From DASPKT01 sp035626475 (lineage in GTDB: Bacteria; Pseudomonadota; Alphaproteobacteria; Azospirillales; Azospirillaceae): a stretch of 64,000 bases of DNA. The position numbers and the translations under genes are program-made. Within the stretch, counting starts at the first letter, position 1; each line of letters opens with the position of its first letter. The notes under the pieces are model-generated. The model saw only the letters and a list, made by a program, of their open reading frames with translations, was not told where the DNA came from and searched no databases. Of the stretch, positions 17,303-26,190 are shown piece by piece. Location of the stretch: positions 1 to 64,000 of the forward strand of contig DASPNP010000016.1 in assembly GCA_035626475.1 (NCBI GenBank), written 5' to 3'.

Positions 17303-18970
17303 TCAGGCGACCCGGAAGCGGGAGACCTGGCGCCGCGTCTCCTCGGCGAGGCGCGAGAGCTGGATCATGGTGGAGGTGATCTCCTCCGACGCCGCCGCGT
17401 TCTTGGACGCCACCAGCCGGACGCTGCCGACATTGCGCTCGATGTCCTTGATGCTGGCCTGCTGCTGCTCCATGGCCGAGGCGACGGAGTGGAACATGCG
17501 GTCGACCTGGGAGACCTGGTCGGCGATCTCCTCCATCATGGCGACGACGGACATGGTGACGCTCATGCCCTCGTCCGCCATGGTCGCGGCGGCCTCGACG
17601 ATGTCGCGGATCTGCTTGGCGGCCTCGGCGGCGTTGTCGGCCAGCTTGCCGACCTCCTCCGCCACCACCTCGAAGCCGCGCCCGTGCTCGCCGGCCCGCG
17701 CCGCCTCGATCGAGGCGTTGACGGCCAGGATGTTGGTCTTGACCGCGATCTGGGTGATGGCCTCGGTGATGCGGCCGATGCGGCGGCTGTTCTCGGCCAC
17801 CGTCTCCGACACCTTCAGCAGCCGGGTCATCTCGTCCTTGCCCTTGGCGGTGAAGCCGCTGGCGGTGCGCACCGCCTCCGACGCCAGCCGGGTGCTGTCG
17901 GAGACGTGGGCGATGCTCTGGGCGGACTGGCTGATGGCGGTGACGACCTGGTCCAGATCCTCGGTCTGGGTCTGGGCGCCGTCGGCCACCTGGCTGACGG
18001 CGGTGCTGGCCTGGCCGGCGGCGACCGCCACCTGGGTCGCCTGGTCGCCCACCTGGCTGAAGGCGGTGCCGGTCTCGCGCAGCAAATTCAGCATGTCGCG
18101 GTAGGCGCCGCCGAAGTTCGGCTCGCCGGCATGCTTGCGGGCTCTCGCCTCCTGGCTGAGGCCGCTGAGGCGCATCATCTCGCCGTGCAGGTCGTGCAGC
18201 ACGGCGACCACGCCGGCGACCGCGTTGGCGATGGCGCCGATCTCGTCCTTCCGGTCCTTGTCCGAGACGTCGACCGCCAGATTGCCCGCCGCGATCCCGG
18301 TGACGGCCCTCTGCAGCCGGTCGAGCGGCCGGGCGACGCGGTTCAGCACGACCCAGCCGCCGGCGGCTGCGGCGATCGCGGCCAGCAGCAGCAGGGCCTT
18401 GGCGATCAGGCTGGCGCGGTCGAAGGTGGCCTCGGCGGCGTCGTAGGAGGCGGCGGCCTCCACCACCTGCTTGTCGATCAGCTGGGTGACGGTCGCGCTG
18501 AGCGGGTCGATGGTCTGGTACAGGCGCTCTTTCACGAAGCGGTCCAGCGCCGCGCCGTCGCGCCGCTCCAGGATGCCGGTCAGCTCGGCGATGGCGGCGT
18601 CGGCGGAGGTGAACTGGCGGCGCACCTGGTCGTTCAGCGCCTGTTCCGCGGGGCTGAAGTTGCCGCGGTTCAGATAGTTCTGCCAGTTGGTGCGGATGTC
18701 CTCGACCGCCTGCCGGACGCTGGCCAGCCCCTCCTCCCAGGTGAAGTTGCCGTTGCGCACCTTGTGCGAGGCGTCCACCACGAAGACGGCGTAGGCGTCG
18801 GAGATGACCTTCAGGTCGCGGAGCGGCACGACCCGCTCCTCATAGACCCCCTTCAGGTCCTCGTTGGCCCGGTCCAGGGCCACCCAGCCCGAGCCGGACG
18901 TCAACAGCAGCAGCCCGCCCAGCGCCATGATGACGGCGATGAGCGTCGTCCTGATCCCCAACCCCGCCAT
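17303..18970 (-). CDS. methyl-accepting chemotaxis protein with 4-helix-bundle sensor
   Basis: A 555-residue receptor. Membrane segment 1 is near residues 7-30, and a periplasmic four-helix-bundle sensor (4HB_MCP type) covers about 35-185. Membrane segment 2 lies near 195-215, followed by HAMP (about 215-270). The cytoplasmic signalling helix pair has its hairpin tip around NASIEAARAGEHGRGFEVVAEEVGKLAD. ATG 18970 is preferred; a longer TTG start at 19024 adds 18 polar residues before the first membrane span. No CheR/CheB-binding pentapeptide is seen at the C-terminus. As first gene of the chemotaxis row it is probably the dedicated receptor of this array. The ligand is unknown. Confidence 0.9.
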   Translation of the reverse strand: MAGLGIRTTLIAVIMALGGLLLLTSGSGWVALDRANEDLKGVYEERVVPLRDLKVISDAYAVFVVDASHKVRNGNFTWEEGLASVRQAVEDIRTNWQNYLNRGNFSPAEQALNDQVRRQFTSADAAIAELTGILERRDGAALDRFVKERLYQTIDPLSATVTQLIDKQVVEAAASYDAAEATFDRASLIAKALLLLAAIAAAAGGWVVLNRVARPLDRLQRAVTGIAAGNLAVDVSDKDRKDEIGAIANAVAGVVAVLHDLHGEMMRLSGLSQEARARKHAGEPNFGGAYRDMLNLLRETGTAFSQVGDQATQVAVAAGQASTAVSQVADGAQTQTEDLDQVVTAISQSAQSIAHVSDSTRLASEAVRTASGFTAKGKDEMTRLLKVSETVAENSRRIGRITEAITQIAVKTNILAVNASIEAARAGEHGRGFEVVAEEVGKLADNAAEAAKQIRDIVEAAATMADEGMSVTMSVVAMMEEIADQVSQVDRMFHSVASAMEQQQASIKDIERNVGSVRLVASKNAAASEEITSTMIQLSRLAEETRRQVSRFRVA

Positions 18971-19063
18971 GCCAAGCCCCCGACCCGATTTGGAATTACT
19001 TCCTTGGGAAGGAGGATGGGGCAAACCGGTAAGGAATCAAATGAATCTTCGTGGAGTCCGGCT

Positions 19064-19441
19064 TCAGACCTTGGCGCTGCGGCTGGCGGCGAGCGCGCGC
19101 TCGACCGCGGCGGCGAGGTGCTCGCGGCGGTAGGGCTTCTGGATCAGCTCGATCCCGGTGCGGTCGCCCAGGTCCGGCTGGTCGTAGCCGGTCGCCACCA
19201 CCATGGGCACGCCGGCGGCGCGCAGCACGTCGACGATGGGATGGCAGGTTTCGCCGTTGAGGTTCACGTCCAGCACCGCGGCGTCGATCCCGCCGGCACG
19301 CGCGAGATCCAGCGCCTTGCCCACGCTGGCGGCGGGGCCGATGACGCGGGCGCCCAGGTCCAGCAGCATGTCCTCGACCATCATGGCGACGATCGGCTCG
19401 TCCTCTGCCAGAAGGATGCTCCGGCCGGAGAAGTCCGTCAT
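19064..19441 (-). CDS. single-domain response regulator, FAT GUY-like
   Basis: A 125-residue receiver. Acidic pocket residues Glu13/Asp14/Glu15, phosphoacceptor Asp58 (AAVLDVNLNGE) and Lys102 (IQKPYR) are present. The VVATGYDQP segment matches the FAT GUY signature of stand-alone receivers that partner HWE/HisKA_2 kinases in alphaproteobacteria. ATG 19441 was chosen because GAGGAG lies about 8 bases ahead; a start at 19456 would overlap the kinase gene. It begins 11 bases after the HWE kinase stop, so the two form a cognate pair in one transcript. Output is probably phosphotransfer or protein interaction, as there is no DNA-binding domain. Confidence 0.88.
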   Translation of the reverse strand: MTDFSGRSILLAEDEPIVAMMVEDMLLDLGARVIGPAASVGKALDLARAGGIDAAVLDVNLNGETCHPIVDVLRAAGVPMVVATGYDQPDLGDRTGIELIQKPYRREHLAAAVERALAASRSAKV

Positions 19442-19452
19442 GGCGTTGCTCC

Positions 19453-22047
19453 TCACTCGGTTCCCACGGGGGCGCCGGCCTCGCGCAGGCGCGCCTCGAT
19501 CCCGCAGACGACCCCTTCGGGCCTGAAATCCAGTCTTACCGCGCCGTCCAGCTCAGCCGCCAGCGCTCTTTCGATCATGCGCGACCCGAAACCGCGGCGC
19601 GCCGGGGGCGCCACGATCGGGCCGCCCGTCTCCGTCCAGAGAAGCGACAGGCGGGTGCGCCCGCGCTCCTGGTCCGGGGCGACGCTCCAGGCGACCGAGA
19701 CGCGGCCGCCGGGCACGGACAGGGCGCCGTACTTGGTGGCGTTGGTGCCCAGCTCGTGCAGCGCCATGGCGAGGGTGACCGCGGTCTTCGGCTCCAGCCG
19801 CACCGGCGGGCCCCGCAGCAGCAGCCGGTGCGGGGCGGCGCCGTGGGCGGTCAGCGCGTCGCGGACGATCTCGCCCAGATCGGCGGAATGCCAGTTCTCG
19901 CGCGTCAGCACGTTGTGCGCCGTCGCCAGGGCCGCCAGCCGCCCCTCGAAGGCGTCGCGCTCGCACCGAGTGGCCGGATCGCGGAAGGTCTGCTGCGCCA
20001 GCCCCTGCACGATGGCGAGCGTGTTCTTGACCCGGTGGTTCAGCTCGTCCACCAGCAGGCGGCGATGCTCCTCGGCCAGCGCCCGCTCGGTCACGTCGGC
20101 ATTGGTGCCGACCATGCGCAGCGGCGTGCCGTCCTCGGCATAGAGGAAGCGCGCCGCCCCCTCGATGTGGCGCACGGCGCCGTCGGGGCGCCGGATGCGG
20201 AAGGCAAAGTCCAGCCGCTCGCGCCGGGCCTCCATCGCGGCCGTCATGTGCGCCTGCATGCGCGGCAGATCCTCGGGCAGCACGAAGCCGGCCCAATGGT
20301 CGATGTCGCCGCCGAAGGTGCCGGGCTCCAGCCCGAACAGCCGCTCCTCCTCCGCCGACCAGATCACCCGGCCGGTCTGGACATGCCAGTCGAAGATGCC
20401 GATGCCGTGGGCGTCGACGGCGAGGTCCAGGCGCTCCCGGCTCTCGCGGAGGGCCGCCTCGGCCTGCTTGCGCTCGGTGATGTCGGTGAAGGCGACGGCG
20501 ATGCCGCCGCCCCGCAGCGGCGCCGCGCGCATCTCCACCATCCGGTCCGGCCGCGCCACCGACCGGGTCTCGAAGGTGATGCTGCGGCGCCCCTCCATGA
20601 CCGGTGTGTAGCGCTCCTCGAAGATGGTGCCCCTGGCGTCGGGGTAGACGTCCCAGACGCGGCGCCCCAGCACCTCCTCGCGGCTCTTGCCGAAATAGCG
20701 CTCGGCGGCGGCGTTGAAGACGGTGAAGCGCCAGTCGGAATCCAGCGCGTAGAAGCCGTCCGACACGCTCTCCAGCACGCCCGCCAGCTTGGCCTCGCTG
20801 GCCCTCAAGGCGGCCGCCGCGGCGCGCTCCTCGGTCACGTCGCGCAGCACGCCGACCATGCCGGTCAACGCGCCGGAGGCGTCGCGCTGCACCCGGCCCT
20901 GGGAGGCCACCGTGACCTGCGTGCCGTCCGGCCTGATGATGCGGAACTCGGCGGCGTAGTCGTCGGCGCCCGCCAGTGCCCGGGCGAAGCTCTCGGCGGC
21001 GGCGGCGCGGTCCTCCGGCGCCAGGAAATCCCGCAGGCGGTCCCAGCTTTGCCCGACCTCCGCGTCGACCCCGAACAGCGCCAGGGCGCGGGGCGACAGG
21101 CGGGTGGCGCCGCTGGCGGCGTCCCAGCTCCAGTCGCCCAGCCGGCCGGCATCCATGGCGACGGTCAGGCGCTCAGCCGTCTCGCGCAGCTCGGCCTGGA
21201 CCCGCCTCGCCTCCGTGACTTCCTGGGCGACGACGCTGATGCCGGTGATGCCGCCGTCGCGGTCGCGGATGGGCAGCCAGGACTCGACCCAGGTGCGGAT
21301 CTCGCCGGGCCGGGCCGGGGTCTCGCCCGTCAGCTCGATGTCGATCGCGGGCAGGCCGGTCTCCAAGATCGGCCGGGCGATGGCCTCGGCCTCGTCGGCG
21401 ATGCCGGGCAGCAGCTCGCGGATGGTGCGGCCGAGATGCGCCTCGGCCGGGATGCCGTTGGTCTCCGCCAGCCGCTCGTTGATGCGCAGGTAGCGCAGGT
21501 CGCGGTCCAGGATGCACAGGCCCACGGGGGCCGAGGCGTAGATCGCCTCCAGCTCGTCCAGCCGGGCACGGGCCAGGGCCTCGCTGGCCTGCAGCCGCTC
21601 CTCGGTGCGCTTGCGCTCGGTGACGTCGCGGAAATAGACGATGATGCCGCCGTCCGCGACCGGGTCGATCCGCAGCTCGAACCAGCGGTCCCAGGGGGCG
21701 TAATGGTTCTCGAAGGCGGCCGGGCGGCGCGTCTCCATGACCTGCCGGTAATGGCCCTCGACCGGGGTGCCCAGCGTGGCCGGGTAGACCTCCCACTGGA
21801 CGCGGCCCAGCAGCTCGTCGCGGCCGCTGCCCAGGAGCCGCTCGGCCGCGGCGTTCAGATAGACGAAGCGCCAGTCGCGGTCGAAGACCAGCACGCCGTC
21901 GGAGATGCTGGAGAGGATGGTCTCGGCGTCGCTGGCGCCGCCGGGGCGACCGCGCAGGCGCGCGTTCTCCGCCTCGAGCGCGGCGATCCGCGCCTCGAGT
22001 TCGGCAAGCCGTCCCTTCTCCTCCACCAGACCCTGCTCCGGACCCAT
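19453..22047 (-). CDS. multi-PAS HWE-family histidine kinase
   Basis: An 864-residue soluble kinase. A short N-terminal coiled coil (about 8-37) is followed by five PAS domains, visible through repeated VFDRDWRFVYLNAAAERLLG-type openings and VTERKRTEE, VTEARR, VTEERAA, ITERKQAE and VTERALAE ends. The C-terminal kinase core has ELNHRVKNTLAIVQ with the phosphorylated His. The HWE features are ELGTNATKYGALS and LLWTETGGP, and RRGFGSRMIERAL follows. There is no membrane span, so it senses cytosolic signals, perhaps redox, light or ligands bound by PAS domains. ATG 22047 has GAGGG ahead; a GTG at 22062 is the alternative. It is coupled with the receiver that follows. Confidence 0.92.
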   Translation of the reverse strand: MGPEQGLVEEKGRLAELEARIAALEAENARLRGRPGGASDAETILSSISDGVLVFDRDWRFVYLNAAAERLLGSGRDELLGRVQWEVYPATLGTPVEGHYRQVMETRRPAAFENHYAPWDRWFELRIDPVADGGIIVYFRDVTERKRTEERLQASEALARARLDELEAIYASAPVGLCILDRDLRYLRINERLAETNGIPAEAHLGRTIRELLPGIADEAEAIARPILETGLPAIDIELTGETPARPGEIRTWVESWLPIRDRDGGITGISVVAQEVTEARRVQAELRETAERLTVAMDAGRLGDWSWDAASGATRLSPRALALFGVDAEVGQSWDRLRDFLAPEDRAAAAESFARALAGADDYAAEFRIIRPDGTQVTVASQGRVQRDASGALTGMVGVLRDVTEERAAAAALRASEAKLAGVLESVSDGFYALDSDWRFTVFNAAAERYFGKSREEVLGRRVWDVYPDARGTIFEERYTPVMEGRRSITFETRSVARPDRMVEMRAAPLRGGGIAVAFTDITERKQAEAALRESRERLDLAVDAHGIGIFDWHVQTGRVIWSAEEERLFGLEPGTFGGDIDHWAGFVLPEDLPRMQAHMTAAMEARRERLDFAFRIRRPDGAVRHIEGAARFLYAEDGTPLRMVGTNADVTERALAEEHRRLLVDELNHRVKNTLAIVQGLAQQTFRDPATRCERDAFEGRLAALATAHNVLTRENWHSADLGEIVRDALTAHGAAPHRLLLRGPPVRLEPKTAVTLAMALHELGTNATKYGALSVPGGRVSVAWSVAPDQERGRTRLSLLWTETGGPIVAPPARRGFGSRMIERALAAELDGAVRLDFRPEGVVCGIEARLREAGAPVGTE

Positions 22048-22170
22048 CGGTCCCGCCCTCACCCGCGCGCTGCCGTACAGCCCCTATCCTTAATGGATCG
22101 ACAGGATGTGCGCCATGCCGCGCGGCGGCACCCCGACCATCGTATTAGGCCATGTCCCGGGTCCGGGGCC

Positions 22171-24090
22171 TCAGATCTCGACGTGGCCGCCCATCTCCAC
22201 CACGCGGTTCAGCGGCAGGTGGAAGAAGTCGGCCTTGGTCGTGGCGGTGCGGGTCAGGAAGGCGAACAGCCGCTCCCGCCACATCGGCATGCCCGGCTCA
22301 CGCGCCGCGATCACCGTCTCGCGGGTCAGGAAGTAGGAGGTGCGCATCGGCTCGTAGTCGAAGCCCAGCTCCGACAGGCGGGCGTTCGCCAGCGCCTTGG
22401 GGATGTCGGGGTCCTCCATGAAGCCGTAATGGATGGTGATGCGGAACACGTCGGGCCGCACCGCCTGTGACCGCAGCCGGCGGGACTGGCAGACCCGGGG
22501 CGATTCGTCGGTCACCACCGTCAGCACCACCACCCGCTCGTGCAGGACATGGTTGTGCTTGAGGTTGTGCAGCAGCGACATGGGCACGTCGTCGGCCGAG
22601 GCCGAGGTGAGGAACACCGCCGTGCCCGGCACCCGCACCACGCGCTCCGATACCGAGCACAGGAACTGCTCCAGCGGCAGGGCGTCGTCCTTCTGCCGCT
22701 CCTGCATCAGGCGGCGGCCCTGCTTCCAGGTGGTCAGCACCAGGTAGATTCCGGCGCCGGCCGCCAGCGGGAACCAGCCGCCATGGGTGATCTTGGTGGC
22801 GGTCGCCAGGAAGTAGGCGGCCTCCACCACCAGGAACAGCCCCATCAGCGCCCAGGCGAAGCGGCTGCGCCAGCCCCAGACGTGCCAGGCCAGCAGCGAG
22901 ACCAGGATGGTGGTGATGACCATGGTGCCGGTCACCGCGACGCCATAGGCGGCGGCGAGGCTGGTGGAGCTGCCGAAGCCCAGCACCAGGGCGATGACGG
23001 CCAGCATCAGGGTCCAGTTGACGAAGGGCATGTAGATCTGCCCGCGCTCGCGCTCCGAGGTGTGTACCACCTCCATGCGCGGCAGGTAGCCCAGCTGCAT
23101 CGCCTGGCGGGTGACGGAGAAGGCGCCGGTGATGACCGCCTGCGCCGCGATGATGGTGGCGCAGGTCGCCAGGATCAGCAGCGGCATGCCGGCCCAGCCG
23201 GGCGCCATCAGGAAGAAGGGGTTGGCGGCGGCGGCCGGGTTGGTCAGCAGCAGCGCGCCCTGGCCCAGATAGTTCAGGATCAGCGCCGGCCAGACGATCA
23301 GGCTCCAGCCCAGCCGGATCGGCAGCCGGCCGAAATGGCCCATGTCGGCGTACAGCGCCTCCGCGCCCGTCACCGCCAGCACGGCCGAGCCCAGCGCCAG
23401 GAAGCCGATCCAGCCGTCATGCAGCAGGAAGGCGATGGCGTAATGCGGGCTGAGCGCGGCCAGCACGCCCGGCGCCTGCACGATGCCGCGCACGCCCAGC
23501 ACCGCCAGCACGACGAACCAGGCCAGGGTGATGATGCCGAACATGGCGCCCAGCGCCGCCGTGCCGTGCGACTGGATGCTGAACAGGACCAGCATGATCA
23601 CGACGGCCAGCGGCAGGATGAAGGGGCTCAGCTCCGGCCGCACCACCCGCAGCCCCTCCACCGCGCTCAAGACCGAGATGGCGGGCGTGATGGCGGCGTC
23701 GCCGTAGAACAGGGCCGCGGCGAAGATGCCCAGCGTGCCGACCAGCGCCAGCAGCCCCGGCCGGTCGGCCACCGCCTTCTGCAGCAGCGCCAGCAGCGAA
23801 AGGCTGCCGCCCTCGCCCCTGTTGTCGGCGCGCATGATGATGGCGACGTACTTGACCGTCACCACCGTCAGCACCGTCCAGAACACCAGCGATGTCACGC
23901 CGAGCACGTGCATCCGGTCCACCGGCAGCGGGTGCGCGCCGGAGAAGGCCTCCTTCATGGCGTAGAGGGGGCTGGTGCCGATGTCGCCGAAGACCACGCC
24001 GATGGCGCCCAGGAACAGGGCGCCGAAGGAGGAGGTCGCATGGGTGTCGCCGGTGGCGGTGACGCCGCCGGCCGTGGCCGCTTGAGCCAT
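22171..24090 (-). CDS. kup: KUP/HAK/KT-type potassium uptake protein
   Basis: A 639-residue low-affinity potassium/proton symporter of the inner membrane; the usual length is about 620-650. The first membrane span carries the family signature GAIGVVFGDIGTSPLYAMKEAF, and later FYGDAAITPAISVLSAVEGL is equally diagnostic. About twelve membrane segments lie within residues 20-480, then a soluble C-terminal domain to VEMGGHVEI. A very long open frame runs upstream through non-coding DNA; ATG 24090 was chosen because the family block follows about 25 residues later. The ribosome site is weak. It is followed by the HWE kinase gene after 123 bases. Confidence 0.96.
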   Translation of the reverse strand: MAQAATAGGVTATGDTHATSSFGALFLGAIGVVFGDIGTSPLYAMKEAFSGAHPLPVDRMHVLGVTSLVFWTVLTVVTVKYVAIIMRADNRGEGGSLSLLALLQKAVADRPGLLALVGTLGIFAAALFYGDAAITPAISVLSAVEGLRVVRPELSPFILPLAVVIMLVLFSIQSHGTAALGAMFGIITLAWFVVLAVLGVRGIVQAPGVLAALSPHYAIAFLLHDGWIGFLALGSAVLAVTGAEALYADMGHFGRLPIRLGWSLIVWPALILNYLGQGALLLTNPAAAANPFFLMAPGWAGMPLLILATCATIIAAQAVITGAFSVTRQAMQLGYLPRMEVVHTSERERGQIYMPFVNWTLMLAVIALVLGFGSSTSLAAAYGVAVTGTMVITTILVSLLAWHVWGWRSRFAWALMGLFLVVEAAYFLATATKITHGGWFPLAAGAGIYLVLTTWKQGRRLMQERQKDDALPLEQFLCSVSERVVRVPGTAVFLTSASADDVPMSLLHNLKHNHVLHERVVVLTVVTDESPRVCQSRRLRSQAVRPDVFRITIHYGFMEDPDIPKALANARLSELGFDYEPMRTSYFLTRETVIAAREPGMPMWRERLFAFLTRTATTKADFFHLPLNRVVEMGGHVEI

Positions 24091-24423
24091 GTCATGTCCG
24101 TGGGGATGGGGAGGACCGCTCCGGCCGGGGCCCTGGGCGCCGGTAGGATGGGGCTGCGTTCGCTGTCCGCTCGCCTTGGGTCGCGTGTCGTCCGCCTGAG
24201 TTGAGCCGCGATCCGGCCCGATGCGCCTGTGATAATGGTCACACCCGGGGCGGGAGCCAGCGGCAAAGTCGCATGGCAGCGCTGGCGTCGCCGCATGCCC
24301 TGGCCTTTCGGTCAGGTCCGGCCCCTCCGTCGGGGCTCCCGCGCGGATGCTCCGACCGCGCCGGATTGCCATGATGCCTGTGGGGCTGTTAAGCAGGGCC
24401 ACCTTTCCCCGGGAAACCCGACC
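24091..24423. other. intergenic region between divergent kup and yqaA-like genes
   Basis: This 333-base stretch separates two outward-facing genes and must hold both promoters. I see no convincing -35/-10 pair, riboswitch fold or repeat of the A or B families. Open frames across it are continuations of neighbouring frames and lack homologous content. Confidence 0.5.
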
Positions 24424-25008
24424 GTGATCATCAAGCCCCTCTACGACTGGACCATGCGTCTGGCCGGCAGCCGGCACGCGCTCTGGGCGCTGGCCGCCGT
24501 CTCCTTCGCGGAGAGCAGCTTCTTCCCCATCCCGCCCGACATCATGCTGATCCCCATGGTGCTGGCGGCCCGGGAGCGGGCCTTTCTGCTGGCCGGGGTC
24601 TGTACCGTCGCTTCGGTGATCGGCGGCTATTTCGGCTACGCGATCGGCTATTTCCTGTTCGAGAGCATCGGCCGCTGGGTCTTCGACACCTACGGGCTGA
24701 TGGCCGCCTACGAGGCGATGAAGGCCGATTTCGACCAGTACGGCGCCTGGATCATCATCGCCAAGGGCATGACGCCCATCCCCTACAAGCTGCTGACCAT
24801 CGCCAGCGGCATGACCCAGTTCGACCTGCTGGAGTTCAGCGTCGCCTCGGTGATCTCGCGCTCCATGCGGTTCTTCCTGGTGGCGGCGCTTCTGTGGAAG
24901 TATGGCGAGCCGATCCGCGCCTTCGTGGAGAAGCGCCTGACCCTGCTGACCACCATCTTTCTGATCCTCCTGGTGGGCGGCTTCGCGGTCGTGAAGTTCA
25001 TCCACTAG
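24424..25008 (+). CDS. YqaA/DedA-like (VTT domain) membrane protein
   Basis: A 194-residue inner-membrane protein of the SNARE-associated/DedA superfamily, YqaA branch. The family opening KPLYDWTMRLAGSRHALWAL is followed by FAESSFFPIPPDIMLIPM, the re-entrant membrane motif, then GGYFGYAIGYFLFE. The segment KGMTPIPYKLLTIASG is the second signature. GTG 24424 gives the usual YqaA length; a nearby ATG at 24452 would cut the conserved N-terminus. Family members take part in lipid-carrier (undecaprenyl-phosphate or phospholipid) translocation and membrane homeostasis. The next gene starts only 15 bases downstream, so the two may be co-transcribed. Confidence 0.85.
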   Translation: MIIKPLYDWTMRLAGSRHALWALAAVSFAESSFFPIPPDIMLIPMVLAARERAFLLAGVCTVASVIGGYFGYAIGYFLFESIGRWVFDTYGLMAAYEAMKADFDQYGAWIIIAKGMTPIPYKLLTIASGMTQFDLLEFSVASVISRSMRFFLVAALLWKYGEPIRAFVEKRLTLLTTIFLILLVGGFAVVKFIH

Positions 25009-25023
25009 GGGTTCCCCGTCCCG

Positions 25024-26121
25024 ATGTCCGCCCTGCGCCTGCCCGCCCTCGCCCTCCTCGCGGCGCTGCTGCCGTCCCTGGCCCATGCCGAGACCCGGGT
25101 AGGCTTCGCCGCCCCGCTGAGCGGCCCGGTCGCCGCCGTGGGCGAGCATCTGCGCCGGGGCGCGGAACAGGCGGTGGCCGACATCAACGCGGCCGGCGGC
25201 GTATTGGGGGAGAAGCTGGCGCTGACCGTGGCCGACGATGCCGGCGTGGCGAACCAGGCCGTGGCCGTCGCCAACCGGCTGGTCACCGGCGGCGCGGTCA
25301 TGGTGGTGGGGCACCTGCAGACCGGCACGACCATCCCCGCCTCCCGCGTCTATGCCGAGGAGGGGGTGGTGGTCATCACCCCCACCGCCAGCTCGCCCGA
25401 GGTGACGGCCGGGGGCCTCGACACCGTGTTCCGCACCTGCGGCCGCGACGACCAGCAGGGCGAGGTCGCCGGCGCCTGGCTGGCGCGTCAATACAAGGGC
25501 CGCAAGGTGGCGCTGGTCCATGACCAGACCACCTACGGCAAGGGCTTGGCCGACGCGGTCAAGGCCGCCATGAACCGCCAGGGCCTGACCGAGGCGCTGT
25601 ACGGCAGCCTCACCTCGGGCGAGCGCGACTTCACCGCCCTGGTCACACGGCTGAAGGCGGCTGAGGTCGACGCCGTGTTCTTCGGCGGCGTCTATGCCGA
25701 CGCGGGGCTGCTGGTCCGCCAGGCGCGCGAGGCCGGTCTGGCGGCGCAGTTCGTCTCCGGCGACACGCTGGCCACCGACGAGTTCTGGGCCATCGCGGGC
25801 GAAGCCGGCGAGGGGCTGCTGATGACCTACGGCGCCGACGTGCTGGGCGGCACCGCGGCCCGGGACGTCGTCGCCCGCTTCAGGGCGGCGGGCTACGACC
25901 CCGCCCCTTATGCGCTCTATTCCTACGCCGCCCTGCAGGTCTGGGCGCAGGCGGCGGAGAAGGCCAAGTCGACCGACGGGCCGAAGGTCGCCGCCGCGCT
26001 GCGCCAGGGCGAGTACCAGACCGTGCTGGGCCCGATCTCATACGACTCTCGCGGCGACCGGACCAAGGCCGACTACGTCATGTACCGCTGGAGCAAGGGC
26101 AGGTTCGCGCCGCTGCCCTGA
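25024..26121 (+). CDS. branched-chain amino acid-type ABC transporter substrate-binding protein (paralogue 1)
   Basis: A 365-residue periplasmic binding protein of the Leu/Ile/Val type I fold (Peripla_BP_6). A signal peptide covers MSALRLPALALLAALLPSLAHA. The mature start TRVGFAAPLSGPVAAVGEH is the standard opening, and INAAGGVLGEKLALTVADDAG is the next conserved block. Ligand-loop segments include VGHLQTGTTIPAS and FRTCGRDDQQG. It may bind a branched amino acid, an amide or another small ligand. No Liv permease or ATPase genes are nearby. A very similar paralogue lies at 54927-56066, with shared blocks such as YKGRKVALVHDQ and SGERDFTALVTRLKAA. Confidence 0.92.
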   Translation: MSALRLPALALLAALLPSLAHAETRVGFAAPLSGPVAAVGEHLRRGAEQAVADINAAGGVLGEKLALTVADDAGVANQAVAVANRLVTGGAVMVVGHLQTGTTIPASRVYAEEGVVVITPTASSPEVTAGGLDTVFRTCGRDDQQGEVAGAWLARQYKGRKVALVHDQTTYGKGLADAVKAAMNRQGLTEALYGSLTSGERDFTALVTRLKAAEVDAVFFGGVYADAGLLVRQAREAGLAAQFVSGDTLATDEFWAIAGEAGEGLLMTYGADVLGGTAARDVVARFRAAGYDPAPYALYSYAALQVWAQAAEKAKSTDGPKVAAALRQGEYQTVLGPISYDSRGDRTKADYVMYRWSKGRFAPLP

Positions 26122-26190
26122 CGCCGTTCGGAACCCGCCGCCCATACATCAGGTTCTCCTGAACCAGAGTAGATGAGGACGGAGGCGACC

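Noticed and set aside
18971..19024. Longer MCP start at TTG 19024
   Set aside because: It would add a polar stretch before the first membrane span, and TTG is less likely than ATG 18970.
16595..20143. Long antisense frame across cheR, MCP and the HWE kinase
   Set aside because: It is His/Gly/Ala-rich low-complexity sequence, while the opposite strand carries complete recognised families.
22540..24204. Antisense frame across kup
   Set aside because: Kup on the opposite strand has all family motifs; the antisense product is Gln/Gly/Arg-rich without a domain.
24091..25521. N-terminal extension of Kup to 1116 residues
   Set aside because: The extension reads the complement of the YqaA-like and binding-protein genes; Kup motifs start just after ATG 24090.
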